Shown here piece by piece: positions 34,101 to 44,531 of a stretch of DNA of 64,000 nt. The DNA comes from Alishewanella agri BL06 (GTDB taxonomy: Bacteria; Pseudomonadota; Gammaproteobacteria; Enterobacterales; Alteromonadaceae). Made by a program: the position numbers and the translations under genes. The DNA lies in NCBI RefSeq assembly GCF_000272005.1, contig NZ_AKKU01000015.1:342433-406432 (forward strand), in the 5' to 3' direction. Under the pieces are notes generated by a model. It searched no databases. It was not told where the DNA came from and saw only the letters and a program-made list of their open reading frames with translations. The number at the start of each line of letters is the position of its first letter. Positions within the stretch are counted from its first letter, which is position 1.

Positions 34101-34356
34101 GCAGCACATGCAAAGCACCATCGCGTTCCAACGCTCGGGTTAGTGCCTGTATTAAGATTTTCTCCGGATTCGCCGAGTTGCTTTTAGCAAACTTTTCCCA
34201 ACGCTCGGGGTAAGCTTCACGCACAAAGTGCAGCAAATCCTCGGTATAAAGTGCGTTGAGCCGGTCGTAGTTGGCCGCTTTACCGACTAACCAACCCTGC
34301 GCTTCCAGGCTGTTTAAAATATCGGTTTGAAAGATGCGTTCTTTGGTATCAGCCAT
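31183..34356 (-). CDS. hsdR: Type I restriction endonuclease subunit R
   Basis: The motor and nuclease subunit of a type I restriction system, 1057 residues. The N-terminal endonuclease fold includes [19 protein letters not shown], the Asp/Glu-x-Lys site. The superfamily 2 helicase region has Walker A [22 protein letters not shown] (motif II) and [11 protein letters not shown] (motif III), with later motifs in [23 protein letters not shown] and [23 protein letters not shown]. A helical C-terminal part binds the methylase. It follows hsdS by 14 bp. The frame is intact over its full length. Confidence 0.95.
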   Translation of the reverse strand: [1057 protein letters not shown]

Positions 34357-34370
34357 AAAGCGTCCTTGTT

Positions 34371-35705
34371 TTATTGTGCTGCCGGAGGCTGCCAGCCCCG
34401 AACGTCGATTTTGCCGGTAACAGCAGCGGAGATTAGAGCTGAACGGCGCTCTGACAAAAGATTTGAAAAGGTAGCTGCTTCATTGATCAGTTTTGAAAAC
34501 TGTTCCCTCACTTTCAATGAAAAATTGACTATATTTTCAATCTCTTCAGTAGGAGGTACTGCAATAAAGATATTTTTGACAATATCAGTATTTAAGTTAG
34601 GCTGGCCAGAGCCTTGCTTAACACGCTCACGCAAATCCACTGTCATACTATCAAGCAATAAATAACAGAACACACTTGAAATTTTTAAGTCTTCAAAACC
34701 CACAACACCATCATTTGCATTTGCATCGATAGCAAGGATTTTAGGAACTCCTAAGGTAGCACCACTATTAGATAAAACTAGAGTACCTGACTTAAATACT
34801 CTGCACTGTTCCGATCCCTTTTGCGTTAAAAATGACTCAGTTTCATTAAGGTATATGGAGTCATCTTTGGTGATCTCTGCAACGGTCACCCATGGCGAAA
34901 AATCACCATTGAACAATTCTGGATCACCCGCAGGTCGAGGCGAACCACCTCTGACAACGTTAGCCAAGAAGCCAAACTTTTTGACCAGCCAATGCTCCGG
35001 CACTTGCCCCAACCATTCCACACCGGACTCTTTCATCGGTACATCTGGGTTTAAGCCTTTGGTTACCGCGTGGCTAATAACCGCCTGGCGCTTTTCTTTT
35101 AACAGCGCAATCAGCTTTTCTTGCTCGGCGATAAGGGCGTCGATTTTGCCGACTTCGTGGTCGAGGAAGCGGACGATTTGGGTTTGTTCATTTATCGGTG
35201 GTAAAGGTAAATCTATCGATATTAACTCAGACGCATTGATAGCCGGGTAACTAACCCCTGTTGAGCGAGATATAACTTCACCAATAAAGCCTTCAGCATG
35301 AGCGAGGTGTTTTAGAAATCCTGATGTCGAATAACTTTCTTTAGGTCGAATTACTGCAAAACCAGTAGACGCTATGGTTTTTGGTTCGGGGTAAGTTACT
35401 TGTGCAATCGCTTTTAAATAGGTTCTTACTGTAGATATTAAAATGTCACCGTGTCTAACAACACGACGAGCCCGAGATGGTGCAACTCCGAAAGCCAACG
35501 TGCTCAAATTAGTGACACCAAGATTTAAGCTGACGTCAGAAATTTCTATGTAATTTATTTCTTCTTCCGGATCGAAGTTTTCTGGTAGCACTTCGTCGTT
35601 ACAAGTCGTAACGAACTTCAGTTTGCTGAACTGCCAATCAACAGGAATACTGCTAAGCCATTCGATATTTGAATCTTTATAGGTTGGATAACTACTGAAG
35701 CTCAT
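34371..35705 (-). CDS. hsdS: Type I restriction specificity subunit S
   Basis: The DNA-recognition subunit, 444 residues, with two target-recognition domains each followed by a long conserved helix. The first TRD begins at YKDSNIEWLSSIPVDWQFSKLKFV and ends in the helix LPPINEQTQIVRFLDHEVGKIDALIAEQEKLIALLKEKRQAVISHAVTKGL. The second begins at KESGVEWLGQVPEHWLVKKFGFLANVVRGG and ends at FSNLLSERRSALISAAVTGKIDVRGW. The ATG at 35705 has AAGGAGGG upstream and overlaps the Abi gene stop by 4 bp (ATGA). It follows the Abi gene rather than hsdM directly, which is unusual. The recognised sequence cannot be read from the protein. Confidence 0.93.
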   Translation of the reverse strand: MSFSSYPTYKDSNIEWLSSIPVDWQFSKLKFVTTCNDEVLPENFDPEEEINYIEISDVSLNLGVTNLSTLAFGVAPSRARRVVRHGDILISTVRTYLKAIAQVTYPEPKTIASTGFAVIRPKESYSTSGFLKHLAHAEGFIGEVISRSTGVSYPAINASELISIDLPLPPINEQTQIVRFLDHEVGKIDALIAEQEKLIALLKEKRQAVISHAVTKGLNPDVPMKESGVEWLGQVPEHWLVKKFGFLANVVRGGSPRPAGDPELFNGDFSPWVTVAEITKDDSIYLNETESFLTQKGSEQCRVFKSGTLVLSNSGATLGVPKILAIDANANDGVVGFEDLKISSVFCYLLLDSMTVDLRERVKQGSGQPNLNTDIVKNIFIAVPPTEEIENIVNFSLKVREQFSKLINEAATFSNLLSERRSALISAAVTGKIDVRGWQPPAAQ

Positions 35706-36682
35706 ACTCGCCCTCCTTGCCAAATTGCCAAAGTCTGCCAATTTGTAGGAAACCCCATCGCCAGCTGTTGTGCGGCTGTAACCTTATTAATATGCGAGGC
35801 TAAACGCTGTTGCCAGCTACTGTCGGGGCTGGTTTTCTGCATCATCACTATCATAACCAGTAAGTAGTTATAAATTTCACGTTTAAGCTGCATGGCCACT
35901 GTACCATCGGCCTTAAGCTTCGGCTGACCGTTGCCATCTAGCGAAGGTTCTTGCTGCATATAGGCTTTGAGTTTTTTGATATTGGGTAACTGCAAGGTCA
36001 TTTTTCGGTTCCACAGGCGGCTGTGGTGGGCGCATAAATTACGGATATAGGTAAGCTCGTGTAGTACCCCTTCCATGATCTCGACGGTTGGCATACTGAA
36101 CGCTCTGGCGACTGCCATCTTTACTTTGTTATCTTTAGTCGCTTTGTACCAGCGGGATAGCGCTCCAAGCGATAGCGTCTCTGCCATGGCCCACACCGGC
36201 GGCATAAAAGGCTGGTTGTATTGGTTACGGTAATGGGTAACAAAGGTTTCTTTGCTATCGGCTAAATCACGCGCCACTTTGGCAACATCACTTAGGTGTT
36301 GCCAAGGGTCTTTAAACAGGCTGGCATCAAGATAGCAGTGGGCGTTACCGCTGGCTAAGGCTAACGTATTTACCCATTGTGAGCGTAAGGCGACCTCAAT
36401 AAGTTCTATGGCTTCCATCACCAGTAAACGCAATTCACGATCAAAGGCATACAACGCGACAATGGCATCGAAATTAGTACCCGGTTGAAACTGATGATTA
36501 CGAGAGGCGGTTTGGCCTGGTAACTCGAACGGTAACCAATAAGCGCTTAAGCGGTAGTAACCAATATATGCAAGGTAATGTTCAGCCACGCTCACATCTG
36601 CAATATGCAGGTTACGTTGCTGCAGCAGCGCGATTTGATCGGGTATTGAACGCGGTGGTTTAGTGTAGGTGGTAGCTGTCAT
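35702..36682 (-). CDS. Abi_2 (AbiD/AbiF-type) abortive infection protein with HEPN motif
   Basis: A 326-residue abortive-infection protein of the Abi_2 family. The opening is typical (PRSIPDQIALLQQRNLHIADVSVAEHYLAYIGYYRLSAYWLPF), followed by TNFDAIVALYAFDRELRLLVMEAIELIEVALRSQW. RNLCAHHSRLWNR carries the RX4H motif of HEPN RNases, and the C-terminal half matches the AbiD/F pattern. Expected to be a latent RNase that harms the infected cell; the trigger is unknown. I chose the ATG at 36682 (MTATTY); a longer TTG start is possible and no strong ribosome-binding site is visible. It sits inside the restriction operon, between hsdM and hsdS, and is coupled to hsdS. Confidence 0.87.
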   Translation of the reverse strand: MTATTYTKPPRSIPDQIALLQQRNLHIADVSVAEHYLAYIGYYRLSAYWLPFELPGQTASRNHQFQPGTNFDAIVALYAFDRELRLLVMEAIELIEVALRSQWVNTLALASGNAHCYLDASLFKDPWQHLSDVAKVARDLADSKETFVTHYRNQYNQPFMPPVWAMAETLSLGALSRWYKATKDNKVKMAVARAFSMPTVEIMEGVLHELTYIRNLCAHHSRLWNRKMTLQLPNIKKLKAYMQQEPSLDGNGQPKLKADGTVAMQLKREIYNYLLVMIVMMQKTSPDSSWQQRLASHINKVTAAQQLAMGFPTNWQTLAIWQGGRV

Positions 36683-36723
36683 GGCAACACACCACAAAAA
36701 AGCATGTTGCCAGAAAAGAGTAA

Positions 36724-36775
36724 CCCCTCGGTTTGAGCAGCGCCCGGCATGGCCGAGAAATATGCTTGAGGGGTG
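36724..36775 (-). other. Structured leader of the Abi gene
   Basis: Between hsdM and the Abi gene, ACCCCTC (36724-36730) pairs with GAGGGGT (36769-36775), enclosing an inner CTCGG/CCGAG stem. There is no T-run, so it is more likely an mRNA structure that could control translation of the Abi protein or processing of the hsd transcript than a terminator. Confidence 0.4.
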
Positions 36776-36833
36776 TTGTTGCGAACAGTATAGGCCGCTT
36801 TAGTGTAAAAAGTAAAATAATTTGAGTGAAAAC

Positions 36834-38810
36834 TCATGCCGACAACCCCTCGATCATCGCTTTAATTCGATCAGTACAGGCTTTTAAATCAGCATCAATA
36901 TCACAGAGTGGCCGTGGCGGGGTAAACACATAAAAATGCCGGTTAAAGGGTATTTCAAAACCGACGAAACCCACTTCACCATCTAGCGGGTCGGTTTTAC
37001 TGGTGTCTATCCAGGCATCTGGTACATGCGGCAATACCTCACGGGCAAAGTAGGTATCTATTGTCTCAGTCAGCGGCACGTTTTCATAATCACGCAGGTT
37101 GGTATCTGGCTCGGGGTTACCTTTGGCATCACAGCAAATATCAGCGCTATCGTCGCGCTCTGACAGCGCATTAAGCACAGCCTTTTTAACCGGCGCAGCA
37201 ATTTTAAAGCTTATGGTTTTAAGCTGCTTATCCAGCAGTTTTACGAAACTTTCGCGGTTTTTGTAAAGGGTATCACCCAGCTTACTGCAAGCCAGCAGCA
37301 GCTCATTAAACTCGGCACCTGATAGCTTTTGCAGCGCGGTTTCTTGTTGCAACTTGCTAATGCGCTCGCTACTTGCGCAGAAATTTAGCCGCAATGGCCG
37401 CTCTACAGTAATACGCCGATAGCCAAAGGCTTCATTCGGGAATAGCTTACTGATAGCCGACTGCTCCATGCCACCGTAAACGCGCACCAGCTCGTTGATA
37501 TGCTCTTCGGTCAGGTATTTACGCTTGCTACCCAGCGATTTACGCATTTTGGCAAAGTGGTTGCTGCCATCAATTAGCTGCACTTTACCTTTGCGGTTGG
37601 CCGGTTTGCTGTTAGATAAAATCCAGATATAGGTGGCAATGCCGGTGTTAAAAAACATATCAGTGGGTAGCGCAACAATGGCTTCTACTAAGTCATTTTG
37701 CAGCAGGTGACGGCGAATTTCTGACTCACCCGAACCGGCAGAGCCGGTAAATAATGGGCTACCGTTAAGTACGATACCAATACGTGAACCACCGTCTTTG
37801 GTATCACGCATCTTGCTAACCAAATGCAATAAGAACAGTAACGAGCCATCGGATACGCGGGGTAAGCCAGGGCCAAAGCGGCCATCAAAACCCTGCTCTT
37901 TATGCTCTTTGTCGATAACCTTTTGTACGCCTTTCCAGTCAACACCAAAGGGCGGATTACTTAGCATGTAGGTAAAGCGTTCACCCCGTAACTGGTCGTT
38001 CGATAGTGTGTTACCAAGCTTAATATTACCCACTGCCTGACCTTTAATCAGCATATCGGCCTTACAGATAGCGTAAGACTCGGGGTTCAGCTCCTGGCCC
38101 AGCAGGTTAACGTCTACGCCCTTGCTGATGCTTTGAATATACTCTTCGGCTTCAGATAGAAACCCGCCCGTCCCCGCTGTCGGGTCGTAAATGGTAACAA
38201 TGCTATTGGGCTGCAGAATATGATCCTGCCCGGTTAGCAGTAATGAGCTGGCTAAATGCACGCAATCACGGGGGGTAAAGTGCTCACCGGCGGTTTCATT
38301 AGAACTTTCAGCAAACTTACGGATCAGCTCTTCAAAGATAAGGCCCATACCAAAATTGCTGATGGACTTAGGCGATAGATCAAATGACGCAAAACGCTGG
38401 GTGACCTGATACAACAAATCGGCTTGCTGTAGCTGATGCACAAATTCTTCAAAGTTAAAGTGCTCGAAAATCTCTCGCGCTTCACGGCTAAATGATTGCA
38501 CATAGCTAATCAAATCTTCAGCAGTTTGGGTATCAGATAAGGTAGTTAAACTTAGCGCAGAGCTGTTGAAAAACTCTTGCCCGGCCGCACGGCGTAATAA
38601 CTGCTCACGCACCTCATCCGGTTTATTGCTATGCACCGCAGCAGCGGATAACACTTCGGCCTTGGTTGCTTCAAGCACACACTCCATTCGACGCAACAGC
38701 GTAAATGGCAACACCACCCGGCCATACTGAGACTGTTTAAAGTTACCACGTAATAAGTCAGCGACAGACCAGATAAAAGATGCAGTTTGGGAGTGATTTT
38801 CAACGACCAT
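36834..38810 (-). CDS. hsdM: Type I restriction modification subunit M
   Basis: The N6-adenine methyltransferase subunit, 658 residues. An N-terminal helical domain starts at FIWSVADLLRGNFKQSQYGRVVLPFTLLRRMECVLE. The catalytic domain has the AdoMet-binding motif I IYDPTAGTGGFLSEA and motif IV LSNPPFGVDW, then GSLLFLLHLVSKM and GIVLNGSPLFTGSAGSGESEIRRHLL. The C-terminal ~180 residues are a helical extension, making it longer than the smallest HsdM proteins. It is the first gene of the hsd operon; about 430 bp with no gene separates it from tRNA-Gly. It pairs with hsdS/hsdR downstream. Confidence 0.94.
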   Translation of the reverse strand: MVVENHSQTASFIWSVADLLRGNFKQSQYGRVVLPFTLLRRMECVLEATKAEVLSAAAVHSNKPDEVREQLLRRAAGQEFFNSSALSLTTLSDTQTAEDLISYVQSFSREAREIFEHFNFEEFVHQLQQADLLYQVTQRFASFDLSPKSISNFGMGLIFEELIRKFAESSNETAGEHFTPRDCVHLASSLLLTGQDHILQPNSIVTIYDPTAGTGGFLSEAEEYIQSISKGVDVNLLGQELNPESYAICKADMLIKGQAVGNIKLGNTLSNDQLRGERFTYMLSNPPFGVDWKGVQKVIDKEHKEQGFDGRFGPGLPRVSDGSLLFLLHLVSKMRDTKDGGSRIGIVLNGSPLFTGSAGSGESEIRRHLLQNDLVEAIVALPTDMFFNTGIATYIWILSNSKPANRKGKVQLIDGSNHFAKMRKSLGSKRKYLTEEHINELVRVYGGMEQSAISKLFPNEAFGYRRITVERPLRLNFCASSERISKLQQETALQKLSGAEFNELLLACSKLGDTLYKNRESFVKLLDKQLKTISFKIAAPVKKAVLNALSERDDSADICCDAKGNPEPDTNLRDYENVPLTETIDTYFAREVLPHVPDAWIDTSKTDPLDGEVGFVGFEIPFNRHFYVFTPPRPLCDIDADLKACTDRIKAMIEGLSA

Positions 38811-39130
38811 GTAAAACCTCTGAGGCAGCAGCGGTTTTGCAGGCCATTAGGGGTTAATGGCAGGTGAAAAGGCAAGTCCGTTGCTGCGTGTTGTTATTTT
38901 GAATACTAACTGCATTAAACCGCAGAGGTAGCGGGGTTGCAAGGAATAACGACCAGAAAAATCTAATGAAATCACAGGCACACCAGTGCCTGCTGAACCG
39001 TTTTAGCTCAAGTCCAGAAATCGTACCGTTTTCCACGCTATAAAATGAAAAGCACCGTTTCATTTCACCTCTCAATACATTCACAATAGCTCAACAGATG
39101 TAAAGTCGTAGTCATTCAGACAGGTGTATA
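38811..39130. other. Upstream region of the hsd operon
   Basis: About 320 bp without a believable gene. It must contain the hsdM promoter; no clear -35/-10 pair or operator stands out. Confidence 0.4.
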
Positions 39131-39149
39131 TTTTGAAATCGCAGATCGC

Positions 39150-39177
39150 GTCTCCGGTACGCCAGCATACCGGAGAC
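39150..39177 (+). repeat. REP-like palindrome, copy 2
   Basis: GTCTCCGGTA and TACCGGAGAC pair perfectly around CGCCAGCA, identical to copy 1 and also preceded by ATCGCAGATCGC. Confidence 0.85.
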
Positions 39178-39212
39178 GGGACGCGGTGCGGCTTAGACGT
39201 AAGAACGCAAAA

Positions 39213-39236
39213 AGCCGCTGTTAAAAGCGGCTTTTT
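39213..39236 (-). terminator. Terminator of the tRNA-Leu/tRNA-Gly operon
   Basis: AGCCGCT and AGCGGCT pair around GTTAAA, with T-runs on both strands. On the minus strand it lies about 8 bp after the CCA end of tRNA-Gly. Confidence 0.85.
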
Positions 39237-39243
39237 CGGAATT

Positions 39244-39319
39244 TGGAGCGAGTTACGAGGTTCGAACTCGTGACCTCGACCTTGGCAAGGTCGCGCTCTA
39301 CCAGCTGAGCTAAACTCGC
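39244..39319 (-). tRNA. tRNA-Gly (GCC)
   Basis: A full 76-base cloverleaf with encoded CCA. Acceptor GCGAGTT pairs with AACTCGC, D arm AGCTCAGCTGGTAGAGCG, anticodon stem-loop CGACCTTGCCAAGGTCG with anticodon GCC, and T arm ACGAGTTCGAACCTCGT. It is the second gene of a two-tRNA operon, and its 3' tail overlaps the island-flanking repeat. Confidence 0.97.
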
Positions 39320-39409
39320 ATGTTTTGTTACACACAAACTACACATGACTTTTTGTAGTTCGTTATTCTGCGTTTCAGCGATTAAAAAACTTGTTTAAAA
39401 TCAACTAAA

Positions 39410-39496
39410 TGGTGCCCGGGGCCGGACTTGAACCGGCACGGGGTTTCCCCCGAGGGATTTTAAATCCCTTGTGTCTACCGATTTCACCACCCGGGC
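39410..39496 (-). tRNA. tRNA-Leu (TAA)
   Basis: An 87-base class II tRNA with encoded CCA. Acceptor GCCCGGG pairs with CCCGGGC, anticodon loop ATTTAAA carries TAA, the long variable arm CTCGGGGGAAACCCCGTG is typical of leucine tRNA, and the T arm contains GGTTCAAGTCC. It is the first gene of the operon. Confidence 0.97.
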
Positions 39497-39529
39497 ATAC
39501 TGTGCGTGGGCACCGACAGAACGGCGCGC

Positions 39530-39558
39530 ATCTTAATTAAGGCTGCGCCGATATGCAA
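39530..39558 (-). promoter_or_regulatory. tRNA operon promoter with GC-rich discriminator
   Basis: On the minus strand TTGCAT (39558-39553), a 17-bp spacer and TAAGAT (39535-39530) form a good sigma-70 promoter. They are followed by GCGCGCC, the discriminator type of stringently controlled stable-RNA promoters. It overlaps the end of yqhA. Confidence 0.72.
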
Positions 39559-39559
39559 G

Positions 39560-40090
39560 TTATTTCTGTGTGTGATCAGGCACAACAATTTTCGGGTCTG
39601 GTTTATCGCGTAAGATTTTATCCAGGTAACCCATCGCAAAAGCAGAGATGACAAAGGTAATATGGATTAACAGGTACCACATAATCTTGTCATTCTCGAT
39701 TTGCTCAGTATTCATAAATACCTTCAACAGGTGAATCGACGAGATGGCAACAATAGAGGCGGCGACCTTATTTTTCAGCGAATTAGAGTCGAGCTTACCC
39801 AGCCAGCCCAACTTATCATCGTGGCCGGTCAGATCTAAGCGCGAGACAAAGTTCTCATAGCCGGAAAACATCACCATCACAATCAGGCCGCCAACCAGGG
39901 CGATATCGATTAGACTTAACGTAATCAGGATTAATTCCACTTCTTTCATACTAAAAATCAGCGGAATAAAGTGAAACACTTCCTGGAAAAATTTAATACC
40001 CAGCGCCAGCAGGCACAGACTTAACCCAAGGTAAATGGGCGCCATAATCCAGCGCGTGGCATACATTAAACGTTCAAAATAACGTTCCAT
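39560..40090 (-). CDS. yqhA: YqhA family (UPF0114) inner-membrane protein
   Basis: A 176-residue integral membrane protein of the UPF0114/TIGR00645 family with about four hydrophobic helices. Conserved blocks are [54 protein letters not shown] and [20 protein letters not shown]. The function is unknown in any species. It is monocistronic between the DUF885 gene and the tRNA operon. Confidence 0.88.
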   Translation of the reverse strand: MERYFERLMYATRWIMAPIYLGLSLCLLALGIKFFQEVFHFIPLIFSMKEVELILITLSLIDIALVGGLIVMVMFSGYENFVSRLDLTGHDDKLGWLGKLDSNSLKNKVAASIVAISSIHLLKVFMNTEQIENDKIMWYLLIHITFVISAFAMGYLDKILRDKPDPKIVVPDHTQK

Positions 40091-40173
40091 AACGATTCCT
40101 GTTAAAACTTCTTGCTTAATAATGGGGTTGCGCCGCCTGGCTTCAAGTCCGGCGCGACCGCGTATTTACACTG

Positions 40174-41499
40174 TTACCAAGCTAACGAAGACGGCAGTTT
40201 TGGCGTCGACAATAAGCTAATAAAACGCTGCCAACGCTCATCTTCGCTGCTGGCCTGCTCGACATACTGTTTCACCAAATCTTTGCCCCAGTTATAGTTA
40301 ATCACATAGGCGCCGTAACTTCTGACAAAACGTAGCCGCTGCCGCGCTTCGGCCTCGCTTTGCAACAAATATTGCTGTTGCAGCGCAACAAATTGCTCTT
40401 CATCAATCTCGCCATTTAGCAATAAACGGGCGGTTTCATTACCGGCATAGCTAAGGCGTGCCATCAGTTTTAAAAAGCGGTCGTAGCTTGCGGCCTGCGA
40501 TTGATCCAGCCCTGCTAACGGGTAAAGTACATCGCGTTCAAACGCCAGTTTTTGCTCACCGGGAAAGACGATATCAATACCATAGTTGGCGGTGCCTTCC
40601 GCGATTAACGACTGCGGGCTAAATAGCGCATAAACACTAAACTCCACCCAGTTACGCTGTTGTTTTAGCTCGGTTTCCAGTAGCGCATTATAGGTGTGAT
40701 GGCCGGGGTAGCCCTCGTGACAGCCCAGATCGACAGCGCGGGAGATATCAATCGGCCGCTCGGTATTAATCTGGATCAGGCTATAAGCCTTGCCCTGATA
40801 CCAGTTATAACCGCTCCAGGGTTTGTCGGTTACAAACTCCAGCGTAAAATTCTCCTGCGCCGGCAGGCTGATGCGCTGCAGCGTGCGGTCGCGACACTCC
40901 GCAATCGCCCGTTCAAACACCAGCTGTAATTTATCCGCCGGAATAACAAAATTTTTGCGATAGGCCACGACCCGCTCGGTCAGGCTGCCCTCGCCGGGGA
41001 CCAGTTGCTCCAGCTCAGCCAGCACAGGGACAAAGCTGCTTAGGTCCTGTTGCGGTGGCTGGGTATCGTAGAGTTCGCTAGCTTGTTGTTCAAAGCTGGC
41101 CGCAGTGCCGTTTTGTAGTGTATCGGCATGGCTAATCAGCGCCGTTAGCTGTCGCTGTAAATAATGCAGCCGCAACTTTAACATCGCATCCGTCTCGCTA
41201 TGCGCCTGTAACGCATCGCGCAGCAGCTGAGCTTCAGCAAGTAGCTCTGGCAGGGGTTGCGGCTGCTGTTTTACTGCCTCGGCCCATTCGGCCGGGCCAT
41301 AATAGGCATCCACATAGTTGCTATCGTATTGGCCGAGCGCCAGCACCAGTTTCACATAGTGCTCGGCGGCTTCATCCAACACGGCAACACTGACCGCCGC
41401 GGCCGGCTCGCTGTTTAAAGGTGCGGCGGGTTTATCACAGGCCGTCAGCAATAAGGTACTGCACAACAGCGCAGTTAAAGGTTTAAATAGGGTTTTCAT
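40174..41499 (-). CDS. DUF885 lipoprotein, putative metallopeptidase
   Basis: An exported lipoprotein of 441 residues (lipobox LLTAC) belonging to the DUF885 family, related to M32-like carboxypeptidases. The family's HEXXH-like motif is visible as HEGYPGHH at residues 261-268, with a helical N-terminal half. A zinc-peptidase activity is likely but inferred. I used the ATG at 41499, which has AGGA upstream; a TTG two codons earlier is open. Confidence 0.82.
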   Translation of the reverse strand: MKTLFKPLTALLCSTLLLTACDKPAAPLNSEPAAAVSVAVLDEAAEHYVKLVLALGQYDSNYVDAYYGPAEWAEAVKQQPQPLPELLAEAQLLRDALQAHSETDAMLKLRLHYLQRQLTALISHADTLQNGTAASFEQQASELYDTQPPQQDLSSFVPVLAELEQLVPGEGSLTERVVAYRKNFVIPADKLQLVFERAIAECRDRTLQRISLPAQENFTLEFVTDKPWSGYNWYQGKAYSLIQINTERPIDISRAVDLGCHEGYPGHHTYNALLETELKQQRNWVEFSVYALFSPQSLIAEGTANYGIDIVFPGEQKLAFERDVLYPLAGLDQSQAASYDRFLKLMARLSYAGNETARLLLNGEIDEEQFVALQQQYLLQSEAEARQRLRFVRSYGAYVINYNWGKDLVKQYVEQASSEDERWQRFISLLSTPKLPSSLAW

Positions 41500-41687
41500 T
41501 CGCAATCCTGCAATGGGAAGAATGTCGGCTAATCTAGCGGTGAGTCAAAGGTTACGCAATATGCGTTGCCTTGTGCGACTAAAGTTTCTGCAAAAATTTA
41601 TCCATTTAGCCATCTATACTGTTGCAGATAAAAAATAACCATGGTATTACTAATGGCGTTCTGCAACTTCGACTTAAAAGGCAGTAA

Positions 41688-41768
41688 ATGATTTCTCCGG
41701 TATTAGTGCGTTTCAATAGCCTCCTCCTCGTGCTCCTCTGCGCTGCGCGGGGCCGTGCTTATTGGTGA
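41688..41768 (+). CDS. leuL: leu operon leader peptide
   Basis: A 26-residue peptide with a run of leucine codons, CTC CTC CTC GTG CTC CTC, in the middle, AAAAGG upstream of the ATG, and a terminator hairpin 23 bp after its TGA. Ribosome stalling at the Leu codons when leucine is scarce would prevent the hairpin and let transcription enter leuA. The sequence of the peptide itself is not expected to matter. Confidence 0.88.
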   Translation: MISPVLVRFNSLLLVLLCAARGRAYW

Positions 41769-41790
41769 AAAACCCTTACCGATAAACCTA

Positions 41791-41819
41791 AAACCCCGTG
41801 CCCAAGGCCGGGGTTTTTT
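41791..41819 (+). terminator. leu attenuator
   Basis: AACCCCG and CGGGGTT form the main stem, with weaker pairing in the interior, followed by TTTTTTG. It lies between the leader peptide and leuA and is the expected attenuation hairpin. Confidence 0.87.
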
Positions 41820-41871
41820 GTTTTTATCCCGGCAAGCAGTACGCCACGATTTGATAACATAGGATTGCGTA

Positions 41872-44530
<2,659 letters not shown>

Positions 44531-44531
<1 letters not shown>

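Larger units (their letters stand above)
39131..39247. repeat. Right copy of the island-flanking direct repeat
   Basis: A 117-bp sequence nearly identical to 27758-27886, in the same orientation. It holds a REP-like palindrome (39150-39177) and the terminator of the tRNA operon (39213-39236). It ends with the last four bases of tRNA-Gly (TCCA on the minus strand, including the CCA end). Confidence 0.85.

Noticed and set aside
38854..39084. 76-residue frame upstream of hsdM
   Set aside because: No ribosome-binding site, unusual composition and overlap with the region expected to hold the hsd promoter.
39081..39335. Minus-strand frame covering tRNA-Gly
   Set aside because: It reads through a tRNA gene, a terminator and a palindrome, so it cannot be coding.
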